In this document: positions 1 to 11,061 of the stretch, one piece after another | Numbering within the stretch: the stretch's first letter is position 1 | Layout of the letters: each line of letters begins with the position of its first letter | DNA from: Saururus chinensis | Lineage: Eukaryota > Streptophyta > Magnoliopsida > Piperales > Saururaceae | DNA: 64,000 nt | Direction: 5' to 3' | Assembly (NCBI GenBank): GCA_035235625.1 | Contig: CP141145.1 | Location: forward strand, 24,802,563 to 24,866,562 | The notes under the pieces: model-generated | What the model saw: only the letters and a program-made list of their open reading frames with translations | Databases searched by the model: none | What the model was told of the DNA's origin: nothing | Translations under genes and position numbers: made by a program

Positions 1-449
1 TTCTTCATTGTGACCAAAAAATTGTTTTTGAGGTTGTGTAAATGAGAACGTTTTGGATTTTTTAACTTCTTTTCTAGTTACTCGTGATTGACTGCAAAAT
101 TATCCAATCAAAGTTGACTGTAAATTAATATGAAGCATTTCCAAGTAGGCTTGTTAGATTTCTGAAGCAGGGGGAAGTACATATGTCGACATGAACTCTT
201 TTGCAAACTGATGCTTGTATAGGGTTGCGCTCGACGCAATTTTAACTGGAATTATGAAATGAGTCGTTCAATTATCTTAATCAGCTTAGCTTCCTTACAT
301 TATCATTTTATGTGAGTAATTTTTGTGATAATATTCTGGATGCTCTGCTATGTCTTCCACTAGGAGATGTGCATTTTCTTCATTTGTTGTTGGTTTTGAT
401 GACTGTCGTGTCTAGTTTACATTTTTAGTATTTTGATATACACTAAGCG

Positions 450-1000
450 TTGTTATGTCTTTTTCTTGGAGCACATGTCGATCATCATGATTTAATGCCC
501 AAGAATATATTGGCAAATGCTAATTGTAAACTTAAAAATTGTGGCTTCGGCTTAGCTAGAGTTGTTTTCAGTAAAACACCAACAACTATATTTTGGACGG
601 TAAGCTTAGTAGCCTCTAGAGGTGTTCTCGCTTATAAGTGTTTTGGATAGGTGAAATCATTATTAGAATCAAAAGGCTACGCAGAGGCTTAAAGATTTTA
701 ATATATGGAGAGAAAGCTATCTGAATGGACAGATATGAGTCTGCTTTTTTATTGTTTAACTGCTAAGGTTTGGTTGGAATGTCCAAATATATTGAACATA
801 ATGTCCTCATATTTATCGTTGGTATTTGATTTTGAGAGAAGATTTGTATAGCTATGGCATGCCCTTACCTCTTTGTTTTATTCTTTTTCCTCGGAGAGGA
901 TGACAATGGTTGATTCACTTTTTCGTGTACCTGCAGGACTATGTGGCACCAAGATGGTATAGAGGACCTGAGTTATGTGGCTCATTTTTCTCAAAAGTAT
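450..1000 (+). pseudogene. MAP kinase fragment (TDY class), decayed
   Basis: Two exon pieces encode the catalytic and activation-loop part of a plant MAP kinase. The first (about 473-599) reads HHDLMPKNILANANCKLK, then FGLARVVFS and TTIFWT. It ends at a GT donor (GTAAGC). The second (937-996) follows a CTGCAG acceptor and continues DYVAPRWYRGPELCGSFFSK up to a GTATTT donor. The joined FWT-DYVA gives the TDY phosphorylation motif of the MPK8/9/15-20 group. Key residues are lost: catalytic-loop HRDLKPKN has become HHDLMPKN, and the DFG aspartate is glycine (CGFG). No upstream ATP-binding lobe or downstream C-lobe exon is visible nearby. I infer a dead, truncated gene copy; the rest may lie left of the window. 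Confidence 0.8.
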
Positions 1001-2240
1001 TTTCACAATTCTTTTCTTCTCTCTTAGTAAATCTCTAGTTTTTGCATCTTGTTTTCCTTGTATTTAATACATTTGAACAGACTGAAGAAATTAAGGACTG
1101 ATTTAAGGGTACTAAAAACTACTATCTGTTAGAGAGCATGAGATTCAAGGAGGATATAAAGTGGGTATTTTAGTTCATCTTGTTCTTCACACTGTTTTTG
1201 TTTTCAAATTATACTATGATGATCTTCATTTTGAGTCTTTGGGTGCCTATTTCTGATGTTTACCTTCAGACCTATGAAGGCATGCTCTGGCTATTCTCCA
1301 TTTCAGATCTTCTTTCTTTGATTTATGGAATTGTCTGTAATTTCTGTTTCCTGCAATTGGTAAATGAATATGCAGAGTAATTTAGTGTTTGATCTCTCCT
1401 TTTCTGTTATGCACCTGGATATGTCCATAGGGTATTATATTGTGAATATTAATCATACAACCAGTGGAGCACAGAACCTTGCTCATTGAATCTGAAGTTC
1501 TATAATGAAATCTTTGTATAGCTTAAAATTTCCTTGTAATGTCGCTGGTATAATTGGCCTCATATTTAACTGTTTAGGTTATGTTCAAATTCCTGAAGTA
1601 ATGAAGTCTTCAGTTTGGTATTTAATGCACGAAGGTTTTTAGTTTTAGAGTTTTTTTGTTATTACCTAGCCTAAGATACAAATATTTTATATTCCCTGAT
1701 TTTGTAAAAAAATATTCCATAAAACCTAAATTTACACGATATTTAAAAAAATTAGACCAAAATACCCTTTTAACAAGGTTAGGGTTTAAAATCGTGTAAA
1801 CTAGTTGTGACGACACAAACAAAGAGGAGATTGGAGCTCAGTGATGATTTATCATTTTCGCCTGGCGGTTTTCATCAACAACAAATTCCAATTTCTATTT
1901 GGCAATTGCCGGCCTCCCTCATTTCATCGACAATTGCTTTTCTCTTCTTTTTGTCTAAAAATTTCTAACCACATAAACTATTTATCCTTACAAAAGGAGA
2001 TCAAGATGATACTACAACTCAAAAAATGAATCTTGCGGGATTATCCAGGGAGAACATAGCTATATAAAAATGGAGAATGATGTAGAAGCCAAGGAAGGAC
2101 ATTATAGAATAGCCATGATAGCCTCTTACCTTATTGTGCAAAGTGAGACTCTAGTATGATTTTTATATGCATGTTTTACTATGTAGAACATCTTATGTAA
2201 GCATGTACATAATCTCAGAGGTTTTTATCCCTGACTTTAT
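1001..2240. other. No gene recognised; AT-rich spacer
   Basis: AT-rich DNA without a coding segment I can recognise. Short open frames at 1180-1380 and 1841-2029 lack family motifs and sensible splice context. If the MAP-kinase fragment was once longer, this stretch would correspond to its introns and lost exons. Confidence 0.5.
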
Positions 2241-2244
2241 GAAT

Positions 2245-3130
2245 AATTGTATAAATAATAAATATTGGCGAATATCGTGTTATCAATAATACGCTATGAC
2301 GAATATCGTGTTATTAATAATACGCTATGACGAATATCCAATTATAGTATATGCAATATATCGTATTATCATTAACATGTATTGTTGGCATATTGTATTA
2401 TCACTAACACGTTAAGTCAAATATCATATTATCAATAACACGCTTTGGCAAATATTGTATTATCGTATGTACGATATAAAAGATATCGTACCGTATTGTA
2501 TTATCAATAGTATGTATTGTTGACATATCGTGTTATCGTTAACACGCTATGGCGAATATTGTGTTATTGATAACACGTTATGCCAAAATATCATGTTATC
2601 GATAACATGCTTCGACAAATATCGTATTATTGTATAGGCACTATAGAGGATATTGTAGCATATTGTATTATCAATAACATATAATGTTGGCATATCGTGC
2701 TATCAATAACACGGTATAGCAAATATCGTGTTATCGATAACACGCTATGACAAATATCATATTATAGTATATACGACATAGATGAAAATAAATAGCACGT
2801 CTTGTTAGCATATCGTGTTATCGATAACACACTATGCCATTATATCGTGTTATCAATAATACGCTATGGCGAATCTCACATTATTAATACGCTATAGCAA
2901 ATATCGTGTTATCGATAACACGCTTTGGCGAATATCATATTATTGTATATGTAATATATAGGATATCGTAGCTTATTGTATTATCAATAGTAAGCATTAT
3001 TGGCATATTATGTTATTGATAACACACTAAGGCGAATATCCTGTTATCGTATATGCAATGTAGAGGATATCATATTATGGGTTATTAGCTCAAAGAATAT
3101 ATATCGTATTATCAAAAATATGTTTTATTG
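2245..3130. repeat. Minisatellite with ~31-bp palindromic unit
   Basis: About 900 bp of degenerate tandem repeats. The commonest unit is about 31 bp, centred on the self-complementary core CGTGTTATCGATAACACG, followed by CTATGGCGAATAT. Units with TATCGATA, TATTAATA or TATCAATA centres alternate with a longer variant containing GTATATGCAATATAGAGGAT, giving a loose higher-order pattern. Each unit can form a small hairpin. No open reading frame runs through it. Confidence 0.85.
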
Positions 3131-4200
3131 ACATATCAAGTTATTGTATGTGTGATATGGATTAAGTGTTGGACACAGGTCATGCGGAGCGTGATATCTT
3201 TGGTCCGTTTAGTGGGAGCCATTATCTCATTCACGTATTCTCGGAAGTCTCGCAAGTCATGCAGAGTAGATGTACTCTACCCAATTTCATTCGGATTCAT
3301 TGTACTCCCAAAAATCCTTTCTTTTTGTAGCATTCAATCCCCATTTGCGACAAGTTTCTGGAGTCCTTCAATCCATTCTAAACACCACCCAATTTTTTCA
3401 AATTGCCATAACATTATGTTTGTCATAATTCAGCTAGCACTAAAGTGGCTTCCTTTGATTCCCCATTTTGAATTTTGGTATTTTCATCTTTTTTTAAATT
3501 AAGAACTCAATTTTTTGATTGAAACCGGAAAGTAGCTCTGTTCTAGTTTGTTCTCTGGAACACAGGATTGAGAAGGAGAAATTTTTTACTTTCTATCGAT
3601 CATCTTTAAGTGAGTGCTTTATTTTCTGTATGCTGAGTGTTTTGATTTTGCTCATATAAATTTGTACTATCGTCGGTAATATTTCACCAATAATGAGATA
3701 AGAGCTTGGGTATAGGTTTAGTTGCTACCTAAAGGTATATTTGTCCTAAACTAGGTCATATGAGATTAAATATTAAAATCTACAGAATATAAAATATTTG
3801 TATATCAAGCCAGGTAATATGGAAAAAACTCTTATTTTAATTGATAATTATCTAAATTTATTCATTGTATGGTTTTTATCATTATTCTTTTGGAAATTAA
3901 ATATGGGACTTGTTTTTTACATAGTTTCATCAGAAGTTGTTTGATGGAAGACTTAATTAATTTCTTAAATATATTATAGAAACGAAACATGTATAGTAAA
4001 TTTATTTAGGTAGACTTTATATGACTCTAAATAATAGGTAGTGAATAGTTGATTCTTTAGGTAGTGCGTAGTTATGAAGATGGGTCTTATCTTGGTTTCT
4101 TATAAGAGAATATTTTTTGGATCCGTTTCAATTCATGATCGGTGCATGTCTTACTTTTTACAATTTACTGCATTAATGATATGCTAATTAACATAATTCC
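3131..4200. other. No gene recognised
   Basis: Unique-looking AT-rich DNA. The open frame at 3128-3502 has no recognisable domain and starts inside the minisatellite edge, so I do not call it a gene. Confidence 0.45.
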
Positions 4201-4210
4201 CAAACTCATG

Positions 4211-4321
4211 TAGGTAGCCACCAAAGGAATGAAACCACACTGCTCTAGCAAAGGGGCATTGAAGGAACAGATGGTCCATAGTTTCATACCTCATTTGACA
4301 CAGAACGCAATTGTCAACTAG
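4211..4321 (-). pseudogene. LINE remnant: zf-RVT domain
   Basis: On the minus strand this encodes VDNCVLCQMRYETMDHLFLQ followed by CPFARAVWFHSFGGY. This is the zinc-binding C-terminal part of plant non-LTR retrotransposon polyproteins (zf-RVT: CxxC, then HLFxxC, then W). Only about 37 codons survive, without reverse transcriptase on either side. It is an old 5'- and 3'-truncated LINE or a processed relic of one. Confidence 0.75.
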
Positions 4322-4439
4322 AGTATTTAACCTACTATTAAGTCAGTAGTAGTTGAGAACTTTTCACAACATCAATTTAACCTTTTAGAAGTTAGGCATT
4401 CACCAAAATTTTAGTCAGAACCTGTAGGTCATTAGGTAT

Positions 4440-4925
4440 ATGCCTCTTATTATTTATGGTCATTAGGTAGAGTGCTCTCGAATTAGGTAAGATTGGTTTT
4501 AGAAAGAAAAAAAACGGAATTGGGCAAAAAATTGCTTAAAAATGGGAGGTAGAAAATTTTCAAATATGTGGAAATTAAGAGAGGAGAGGGGAAGTGGTGT
4601 GAAGGAAAACCATCCGCCCCTTCTGCGTTGTTGGATATGTGCCACACGGCATACATCAAACGACTACAAAGTCGTTCTGCATCTGCACTAACGCATGTAC
4701 AACTAGTGTGTCAGTGCTGATGTACGCAAGCAATGGCGACATGGCCTACTATCCAGGCCAGCTCATGACCTATAGTAGCAAAGCTGCGTGAGTGCCGCTA
4801 ACACCAATGACATCAATAGTGATAACATAATTTTTATTTTATTTTAAAATATCATCTTTATTTTAAAATAAAATTTAAAAATTAAAACGAATAGAACTCC
4901 TTACCTCGAACTCGGAATCATGTGT
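4440..4925. mobile_element. LTR-like remnant, left edge of repeat R1
   Basis: This matches 56,520-56,840 in order and orientation. Shared words include GCACTAACGCA, GGCAATGG and AAAATTTAAAAATTAAA-like runs after an AT-rich block. The same kind of sequence (tacctcg, ctcggaatcatg) occurs at the edges of the long terminal repeats elsewhere in the window. I read it as a degraded LTR fragment of the family at 23.7-27.3 kb and 41.6-44.8 kb, without recognisable ends. Confidence 0.4.
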
Positions 4926-5187
4926 TCTTATTATTGTTGCACTCGTATCATCAAGCTATGCGAAAAAAGACTACAAAAAGTATCTTATCTAGAGAATTTA
5001 AAGTTGACCTTACCTGTGTTATGCTTCTCATGGTCATAGCCTATGAACTCAATTCTAATTTATGCGTTTTTAAGCTCAATATGTTCATCTCTCATAACCT
5101 TATAAACAACTTTAAGGCTCTTTCAAATGTATCGAACTCAAAATAGTTAAAATTAAAAAAAACTATTATTAGGCCTAAAACTCACTT

Positions 5188-5451
5188 ATGGGCCTAAAAG
5201 ATCAAAATTTTAAAATTTTAAAATTCCATGGCATTACACCCACCATCGGCAATCATGACATGCACTATGTTGTATGGGATCGTCCTCCAGCAGCACCCTA
5301 TGACCCTCGCTCTCAGTTCGAGGCCAATGACCCAATGAGGTTTATGCTTGTTGACATTGTCAGAGCTGCATGGCCAAAGCTGCTTACCATGATCCCTCAT
5401 GGCCGGTACTATTATAAAACCATAACTGATATGAAAAATATTAGGTACTAA
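5188..5451 (+). other. Unassigned ORF, 87 codons
   Basis: An ATG-to-stop frame of 87 codons in a GC-richer patch. It contains IGNHDMHYVVWDRPPAAPYD. The NHDxHYxxWDxPP string faintly recalls plant Core-2/I-branching glucuronosyltransferase-like enzymes, where NHDLxxxxWDxPP is usual, but nothing before or after it supports that family. It lies inside repeat-rich DNA. It could be a captured gene fragment; function unknown. Confidence 0.25.
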
Positions 5452-5649
5452 TAGGGTACCAACGTAGCATGCCTAACACGAACCAGGATGTAATATATCA
5501 TCATATTTTTTTATTAAGTCGGTTAAAACATGAAGATGTATTTTTTGATTGGTGAGAAGCACTCCCATGTTGTACCCTATCCATACATAATAGTTTTTCA
5601 AACTAACAGTAAAATTTTATCACTTCATGTTACGACGGACATGGCTAGA

Positions 5650-6965
5650 GCCGCGGTGCACACACGTCCAGAGCCGCTAGATGACATGGCTAGAGGTAGG
5701 CGTGACGGCCATGTCAAGAGCTGGCCATGGCCGGAAGCCACTGGCCATTCAATTTCATGGCGGCAGGAGGGGTATGCCTTTTGTCCACTGGAGATTACAT
5801 CTATTACAAGCCCAGTGGGAGGTGTACGGCCAGGAGGCTGATGCTGGGATGCTTTGTCCACCTCTACCAAATATGTGTCTACAAGCCAGCTCCTCCCGGT
5901 GCCTCACATCCGCTCTCATCGACGCCAAGCTTTCCGTCTTCGGCATCGATCTTCTTGGGCTTCATCTCCTCCTTCGACCTATGTGTCGGCGATTGGAGCG
6001 AAGTCCACACTTATCTTTTCAGCTCTCCTGCAAAGACCGCCTCGTGCTGGCTGGGCTGCTCTGCGACGAGCTAAGTGGGCCTTCTTTAATATGTGGAGGG
6101 TGGAGAAGGGGAGCATGGAGTTCGCCGAGATGGCAATCCTGTTGCAGGCTTTGCTCTATTGCCACTTCGACGGCGACAAAGATGACGACGACGGCATGAT
6201 GTTGTGGGAGATGTACGTCTGCCTTAGGAGCGTCGGCATGACAAACCTCATTTATGTGTTCAATGAAGCGCCCATGCGAGATCATCAGTTGTGGTGGAAC
6301 CGGCCAAGGGAAGGCGATGTGAAAGTGGAGGAGGATCCCCGACTAGCTAGCGGCGGTGGACGAGTATGACAAGGTGATGGGCTTCCTTTCCACGGTGATT
6401 CTACATACGTAACGTGAGGGTGGCATCGGCTAGTCGTACTGATGGTGGGGGCTTTCTCCTGCAAATTTTGTAGCCACGCATCTACAAAATTCCAGTGCGG
6501 CCATGGCCAGTGTGGCTGTGGCCAGGATCCTGGCTGCAGACACAAGTTCGCACTGGCCACGGCCAAAGGCTGCTGGCTCCTACTAGCCATGGCCGTTTTC
6601 GGAAGGATGTGTCTATTCAGACTTCACTGTGTTTTTGTTAAATATTTTTTACTTTTCTCTCATTTTCTCGATCTTCAACTTTTCTTTGTTGGCTACGGAT
6701 CTGCTGTGAAGCACTCTCACCTGTTCAGGCTTAGAATGTCCAGTAAAAAATAGCCACGTCTACTCTCTTCAAAATTATTGAATCGACGTCACTTTTGTGG
6801 TGATAACTACACTAATGTCTAGAAGAATTTTTGTAATTAAAAAAATTAAATATTACTGCTCTAAGAACCTGGGACCTAATTTGCAATAATGCTACATATT
6901 CTATTTTTATCGTACAATAATGCTATATATTAATATTGTATCACTCTTCCAGTTTTTGTTGGGAG
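5650..6965 (+). repeat. Dispersed repeat R1 with protein-like segment
   Basis: GC-rich block repeated in the same direction at 57,830-58,400. One frame (5854-6369) encodes a protein-like stretch: AKWAFFNMWRVEKGSMEF, then a DGDKDDDD acidic run and MYVCLRSVGMTNLIYV. In the other copy the same region reads GDKDDDDSKMLSEMYAGLGS after a frameshift. I do not recognise the family. The word GCCATGGCC recurs many times around it. The last ~180 bp (6770-6960) recur at 58,870-59,045 in inverted orientation, so that tail behaves like a mobile terminal repeat. Confidence 0.6.
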
Positions 6966-7295
6966 GTGGCGTGGCAGTTTATCTACGCAGCCAAGAAACC
7001 AAAGTAACCAAATTAAGTTATTATCACTTAAAAGAATAATAATTATGTATGAAAATACAGTTAGGTCAAGCCATTGTATTAATTATCATTTAAGAACAAT
7101 GATTTTGATAGCGAACGCAAAGACGACAACCGCTGTATTAATTATGAAAAGAATAATTATATTTAGACCCCAGTATTTTTTCAACAAAGTGAAAAAATAT
7201 ATTATTTTATTTTATTTTTGTATATTTCCCGGTTACTTACTTTGCTCCTAGCAATTGCCCCACTCCCCCCGACACATGAGGATTAGACTCAACTA

Positions 7296-7563
7296 GGTAG
7301 GCACTCTCACCCAGCACGGTGGGAGTGTCTACTCAACGCCAAACGCATTAGCAAAATGGCCTTCAGATCCGCTGTGGAGCACTCACATGTGAGTGCTCCA
7401 CAGCGGATCCAACGTCAGCAAAATGTGTCTGGCATCAAATACGTTTTGCTGACGGATCGGACATCAAGATCCATCTTGCTAACATGTCTAACATTATACA
7501 CATTTTGTTAGCGCGTCTGGCGTTGAGTGGATACTCCCATCAGTTATGGTAGGAGTGCCTACC
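7296..7563. mobile_element. Foldback/MITE, 268 bp
   Basis: The two ends are inverted repeats of about 60 bp: GGTAGGCACTCTCACC at the left and the complement of GGTAGGCACTCCTACC at the right. The similarity continues through ACTCAACGCCAAACGC against ACTCAACGCCAGACGC and an AAAATG word. No clean target-site duplication is visible (CAACTA left, GAACTG right). It holds no coding capacity. A perfect 44-bp palindrome sits inside it. Confidence 0.7.
7366..7409. repeat. Perfect 44-bp palindrome
   Basis: Every base from 7366 to 7409 pairs with its mirror around 7387/7388. The arms read GATCCGCTGTGGAGCACTCA plus CA, meeting with no spacer. One arm resembles the CGGATCTGCTGTGAAGCACT word at about 6697 and 7890, so it is probably an inverted duplication of that dispersed motif. 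Confidence 0.9.
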
Positions 7564-9709
7564 GAACTGATTTGAACCGGACACATGAACCCCACCATCT
7601 TCTATAGTGATAACTCTATTGATGGTGTTTTAGAAGGGTGCACAAGCACGCCAAGGCCATATCTAACCACGCGCACAACCCCGCAGTGGCTAGATTTGCC
7701 TGTGGCGGCAACTAGCCATACATAGCCTCGCGAAGCCAGATCTAGTCATGTGCACAAGCCAATTGAGCTTTATCTACTAGCTAATACCTTCACGCCGTGT
7801 TGGCTTGTACCTCCACGCCGGCAGCCTGGGCTATGGCCACTGGTGGTCATGCCGGCCAGAGCTAGATAAGAAAGAGTGCTTCAGATCTGCTGTGAAGTAC
7901 TTTCACCAAGTTCTGGTGAGAGTGCCCAGTAAAAAATAGCCACGTCTACTCTCTTAAAATTTTAGTGAACCGCTATTCAGGTTTTTTCTTCTAAACCAAC
8001 TAGTTCAAATGAAAAGAAATTTGGTTAAAATGTTAGTATCCCAAACCTATCCGACCCAATGCGAGTCTGCACCGACACCTGCAAACATGTCCATACCCAT
8101 GTTGAGAGCTCGTGAAACTATCTTCTTCCTCGCTATTTAATTGATTTGTAGGAGTTCTCAACTGTTGTTGAGTAATCTCTAATCTCAAACCCACAACCCC
8201 ATAGAATTTTACTTTAAGAAACCCTAACTAGGGTCTAGGCATTACACTTATGCATCAGTTAGACTCTTTTTTTCCGGTTCTTAAGTTCTACTGATGACAC
8301 ATTGGCCAAGAGGTTGAGCATGTCAACTATCCATCAATACCACCCTGCCATGTCCAAGCCAATATAGGTGGGTTGAAGGTTATTTTTTGTGGGCAATTCT
8401 TATGTCCATTTGGGTTTTTAACCCACCGTGAACCTTTCTAGAGTTCCCTCCATGACCTTTAGAACACATTTCACTCCCGTTTTACCAATCTCGCTCTATC
8501 TTTTCAAGATTAAACCCAAACACAATACATCCAATGCAATCATACACAACTCTCAACGATTTATCATGGATTTCGATTAAGAAATCATAAAACACTTCAC
8601 TATTAATATTAACCAAGGATCTTATCTTCAAACTTCCAAATTTTCAAGCTTGCAGTATAGAGACGTGTGGTCATAACTTATCTGTTGCGAGGGCCTTCGC
8701 TTCCTACAAAATATTTTTCTCCATGCTCAAATTACCTCCCAAGCTTAGAGATCGGGTTTTCTACCTCCATTCATCTATTTATACCCATAACACACTATTA
8801 AGCAACACTGGAGATAAGTTTCTCGGCTTCGCAAAGCGATTACATATGCGTCAACACCAACTGACCAAATGGCCAACATATTAGTACCTATGTTGACAGA
8901 CTCCCCCCTTTTAACCTCATAAACTTCTAATTTGTTTTCCTCTCTCCCATCTCTTTAGTTCCTCCCGAGGGATGGAGTATTTGGAAGCAATGAACTTGAG
9001 ACATTCTATTTATAGAGGACGTTATACTTATCCCGTCATAATATTTTACTAAAATACCGCAAGGCTTTAGAACCTTCCTTCTAATATCCCAAAGGCATTT
9101 AAGTGATCTACTACAACACCTTTCTTCCTCAATAAGAAAACTCATGATACCTCAGTTCCTTCATAAGTTAGTCCTTCTGTGTAATATTTAATTATTTTGA
9201 ACTCCCTCATTTTACTTTATTAGTCTCTCTCTGTATTTAGAATATTATATAAAATCCTTAATATTAAAAAATATTACTCTCAACCCTTTAAATTAAAGGA
9301 TATTATATACTTAACTCCTCAAATTATAAGATATTATATCCAGTTTCTCAAGTTAACAGGATATCAGAGAACAAGGTATTACACTTGTACTTCACACAAA
9401 AATTCAGCTTATGGTGAAGGGTATTCCTGTGGTGGACAACTGAAAAAATGGTGAACTTTCACTAACTAATTACATCTTGGTAGGAGTCGGTGTTTTTTTC
9501 TTATTGAAGGCAATTGAGGTCAATATATAATCTTATATTTATTTGGCAATATTTCTAGACTGTATGTGTGGGAATTCTTCATGGAGGGCAGAGTCTACGG
9601 GAACTACTAAAAGGTACAGAGAAATGTTATCCTTGCTGAAGGAGATGAAGGGGATATTGAAATTAGTGACAATAATATGTTACAAATTCTTGATGAAGGT
9701 ACTCACAAC
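7564..9709. other. No gene recognised; short repeat at 7880-7965
   Basis: No coding region found. About 7880-7965 repeats the segment at 6695-6770 (both contain GTAAAAAATAGCCACGTC). Around 9270-9360 there are three loose copies of a word like GGATATTATAT-ACTTAACTCCTCAA. The remainder looks like degraded repeat DNA. Confidence 0.45.
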
Positions 9710-11061
9710 TGTTGGGTTTTGAGGCTAGTCGGATAAAGTGGATTGTCCACTTGAAGGCACTATATTTGGCTTATAAGGCAAAACCTAAGAATATCACTGG
9801 GTCAGGTTTTACCTTATACCCGATCCAAGAGAGTTTTTGAGTCTAACTTTATTAAGAAATAAACCTTTTAGCCGAAAATAAATTTTCAACTTAAAGGAAG
9901 CATTTCAATTAAAAGTTTCTATAAAGGAGTTTTTCTTAGTCCTAAGTATAAAAGGAAGTGAAATAAAGGGGGACTATATTAGGAAATGTTCTTCCTTGGA
10001 CTTTGTCTGTAAAGAGACTTGCCATGGGTGGAGTGACTAAGTAAAGGTGCCCTGAAGGTGTACATACATGCGTGTATGTGGTGTGGCCGCTTGGGTGCAT
10101 TGTGAGGCATAGTGATGCACTTTGTAATTCTCACATTCACATCATTATAAGGAGCCAATGAGCTTTTCTTATTGCTCTTTAGAGGATCTAATCCGGTTCG
10201 CCCGATGAAATTCTCGTCTAAGTAGATTCGACCCAATGTTGGTTGGGTTAGTGTGGGTGTGCCTAAGCAGGGGTCAGGTCTTGTGGGTACGGTGATACCC
10301 ATTTGGGTGGGAATCCACTGACTCACCCGATTGTCCCTTTGATCGCCATTGGGGAAGGGGTGTGTGTCTTCGGGGGTGTAGTGCCCCAACGGGTCTATAA
10401 CGGGGATTGTAATGCTGACGAAGATGCAAGCTTGACAGAAGTAGGGGTGTAAATGGCGTCCGTTTGTCCGGTGTCCGTCCGTGTCCGCGTCCATCCGCAC
10501 TAAAATAGACAACATTGATTTTTGTCCGTCCTAAATACGGATAGACATGGACAAGGGTTAGCCGTATCCGTAGCCATTTGTGTCCGCCAACTATATATTT
10601 TATTATTTTTATTTTTACTTTATACTAAATTACTAATTTATGTCACATAGTTAATCTTCACAACAAGATTATAACAAATACATATTATACTCTCACATGT
10701 CTTTTATAATATTATTATTTATTTATTTTTTAGATTAGACTATCTTACTATTATTATAACTTATTTTTTAATTAATTTTTTACTAACCACCCTTAATTTA
10801 AGAACAAAAGAGTATATGTTAAACTTTCATCTTCATTTTGTCCGTGTCCGTCCATTTCTGTATGTGTCCGTCATAGACAAATACGGATGGGCAAATACTT
10901 GGTCTATGTAAAAATAGACGGCTGCGAACATACCCTGTCCGCGTTTGCATCCGTCCGTTTACACCCCTAGAAGTCCTCGACATAGGGTCGGTCACCTCCA
11001 TCACTCTTGACTAGTCTACAGGGTCGATCGATCATGCGTCCGACTCCCAAATAGTCCAACA
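9710..11061. mobile_element. Candidate solo LTR (copia-like), interrupted by hAT
   Basis: The segment begins TGTTGGGTTTTGAGG and ends AGTCCAACA, so the TGTTGG/CCAACA termini are inverted as in many Ty1/copia LTRs. It is flanked by ACAAC on the left and ACCAC on the right (4 of 5 bases). A TATAAAAGG box at about 9948 is where an LTR promoter would be expected. Subtracting the 528-bp hAT at 10442-10969 leaves about 820 bp, a reasonable LTR size. No internal region adjoins either side, hence solo. The boundary call rests on short matches. Confidence 0.4.
10442..10969. mobile_element. hAT-type MITE, 528 bp
   Basis: The ends are inverted: TAGGGGTGTAAATGGCGTCC at the left and the complement of TAGGGGTGTAAACGGACGGA at the right. 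Both ends are dense in subterminal GTCCGTCC words in opposite orientations. YAGGGGTG termini with GC-rich subterminal repeats around an AT-rich core are typical of non-autonomous plant hAT elements. No exact 8-bp duplication is visible; GAAG is shared at both junctions. No coding capacity. Confidence 0.75.

Noticed and set aside
2245-3130. Regular short repeats resembling a CRISPR array
   Set aside because: Units are contiguous and degenerate with no unique spacers, and the DNA is plant nuclear.
5188-5451. Glycosyltransferase (GlcAT14-like) exon
   Set aside because: Only one short NHDxHYxxWDxPP-like string supports it; the rest of the frame does not follow the family, so I left it unassigned.
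5854-6369. 171-codon frame as a real host gene
   Set aside because: It is part of a dispersed repeat whose other copy is frameshifted; I find no splice or start context. Kept only as a protein-like segment.
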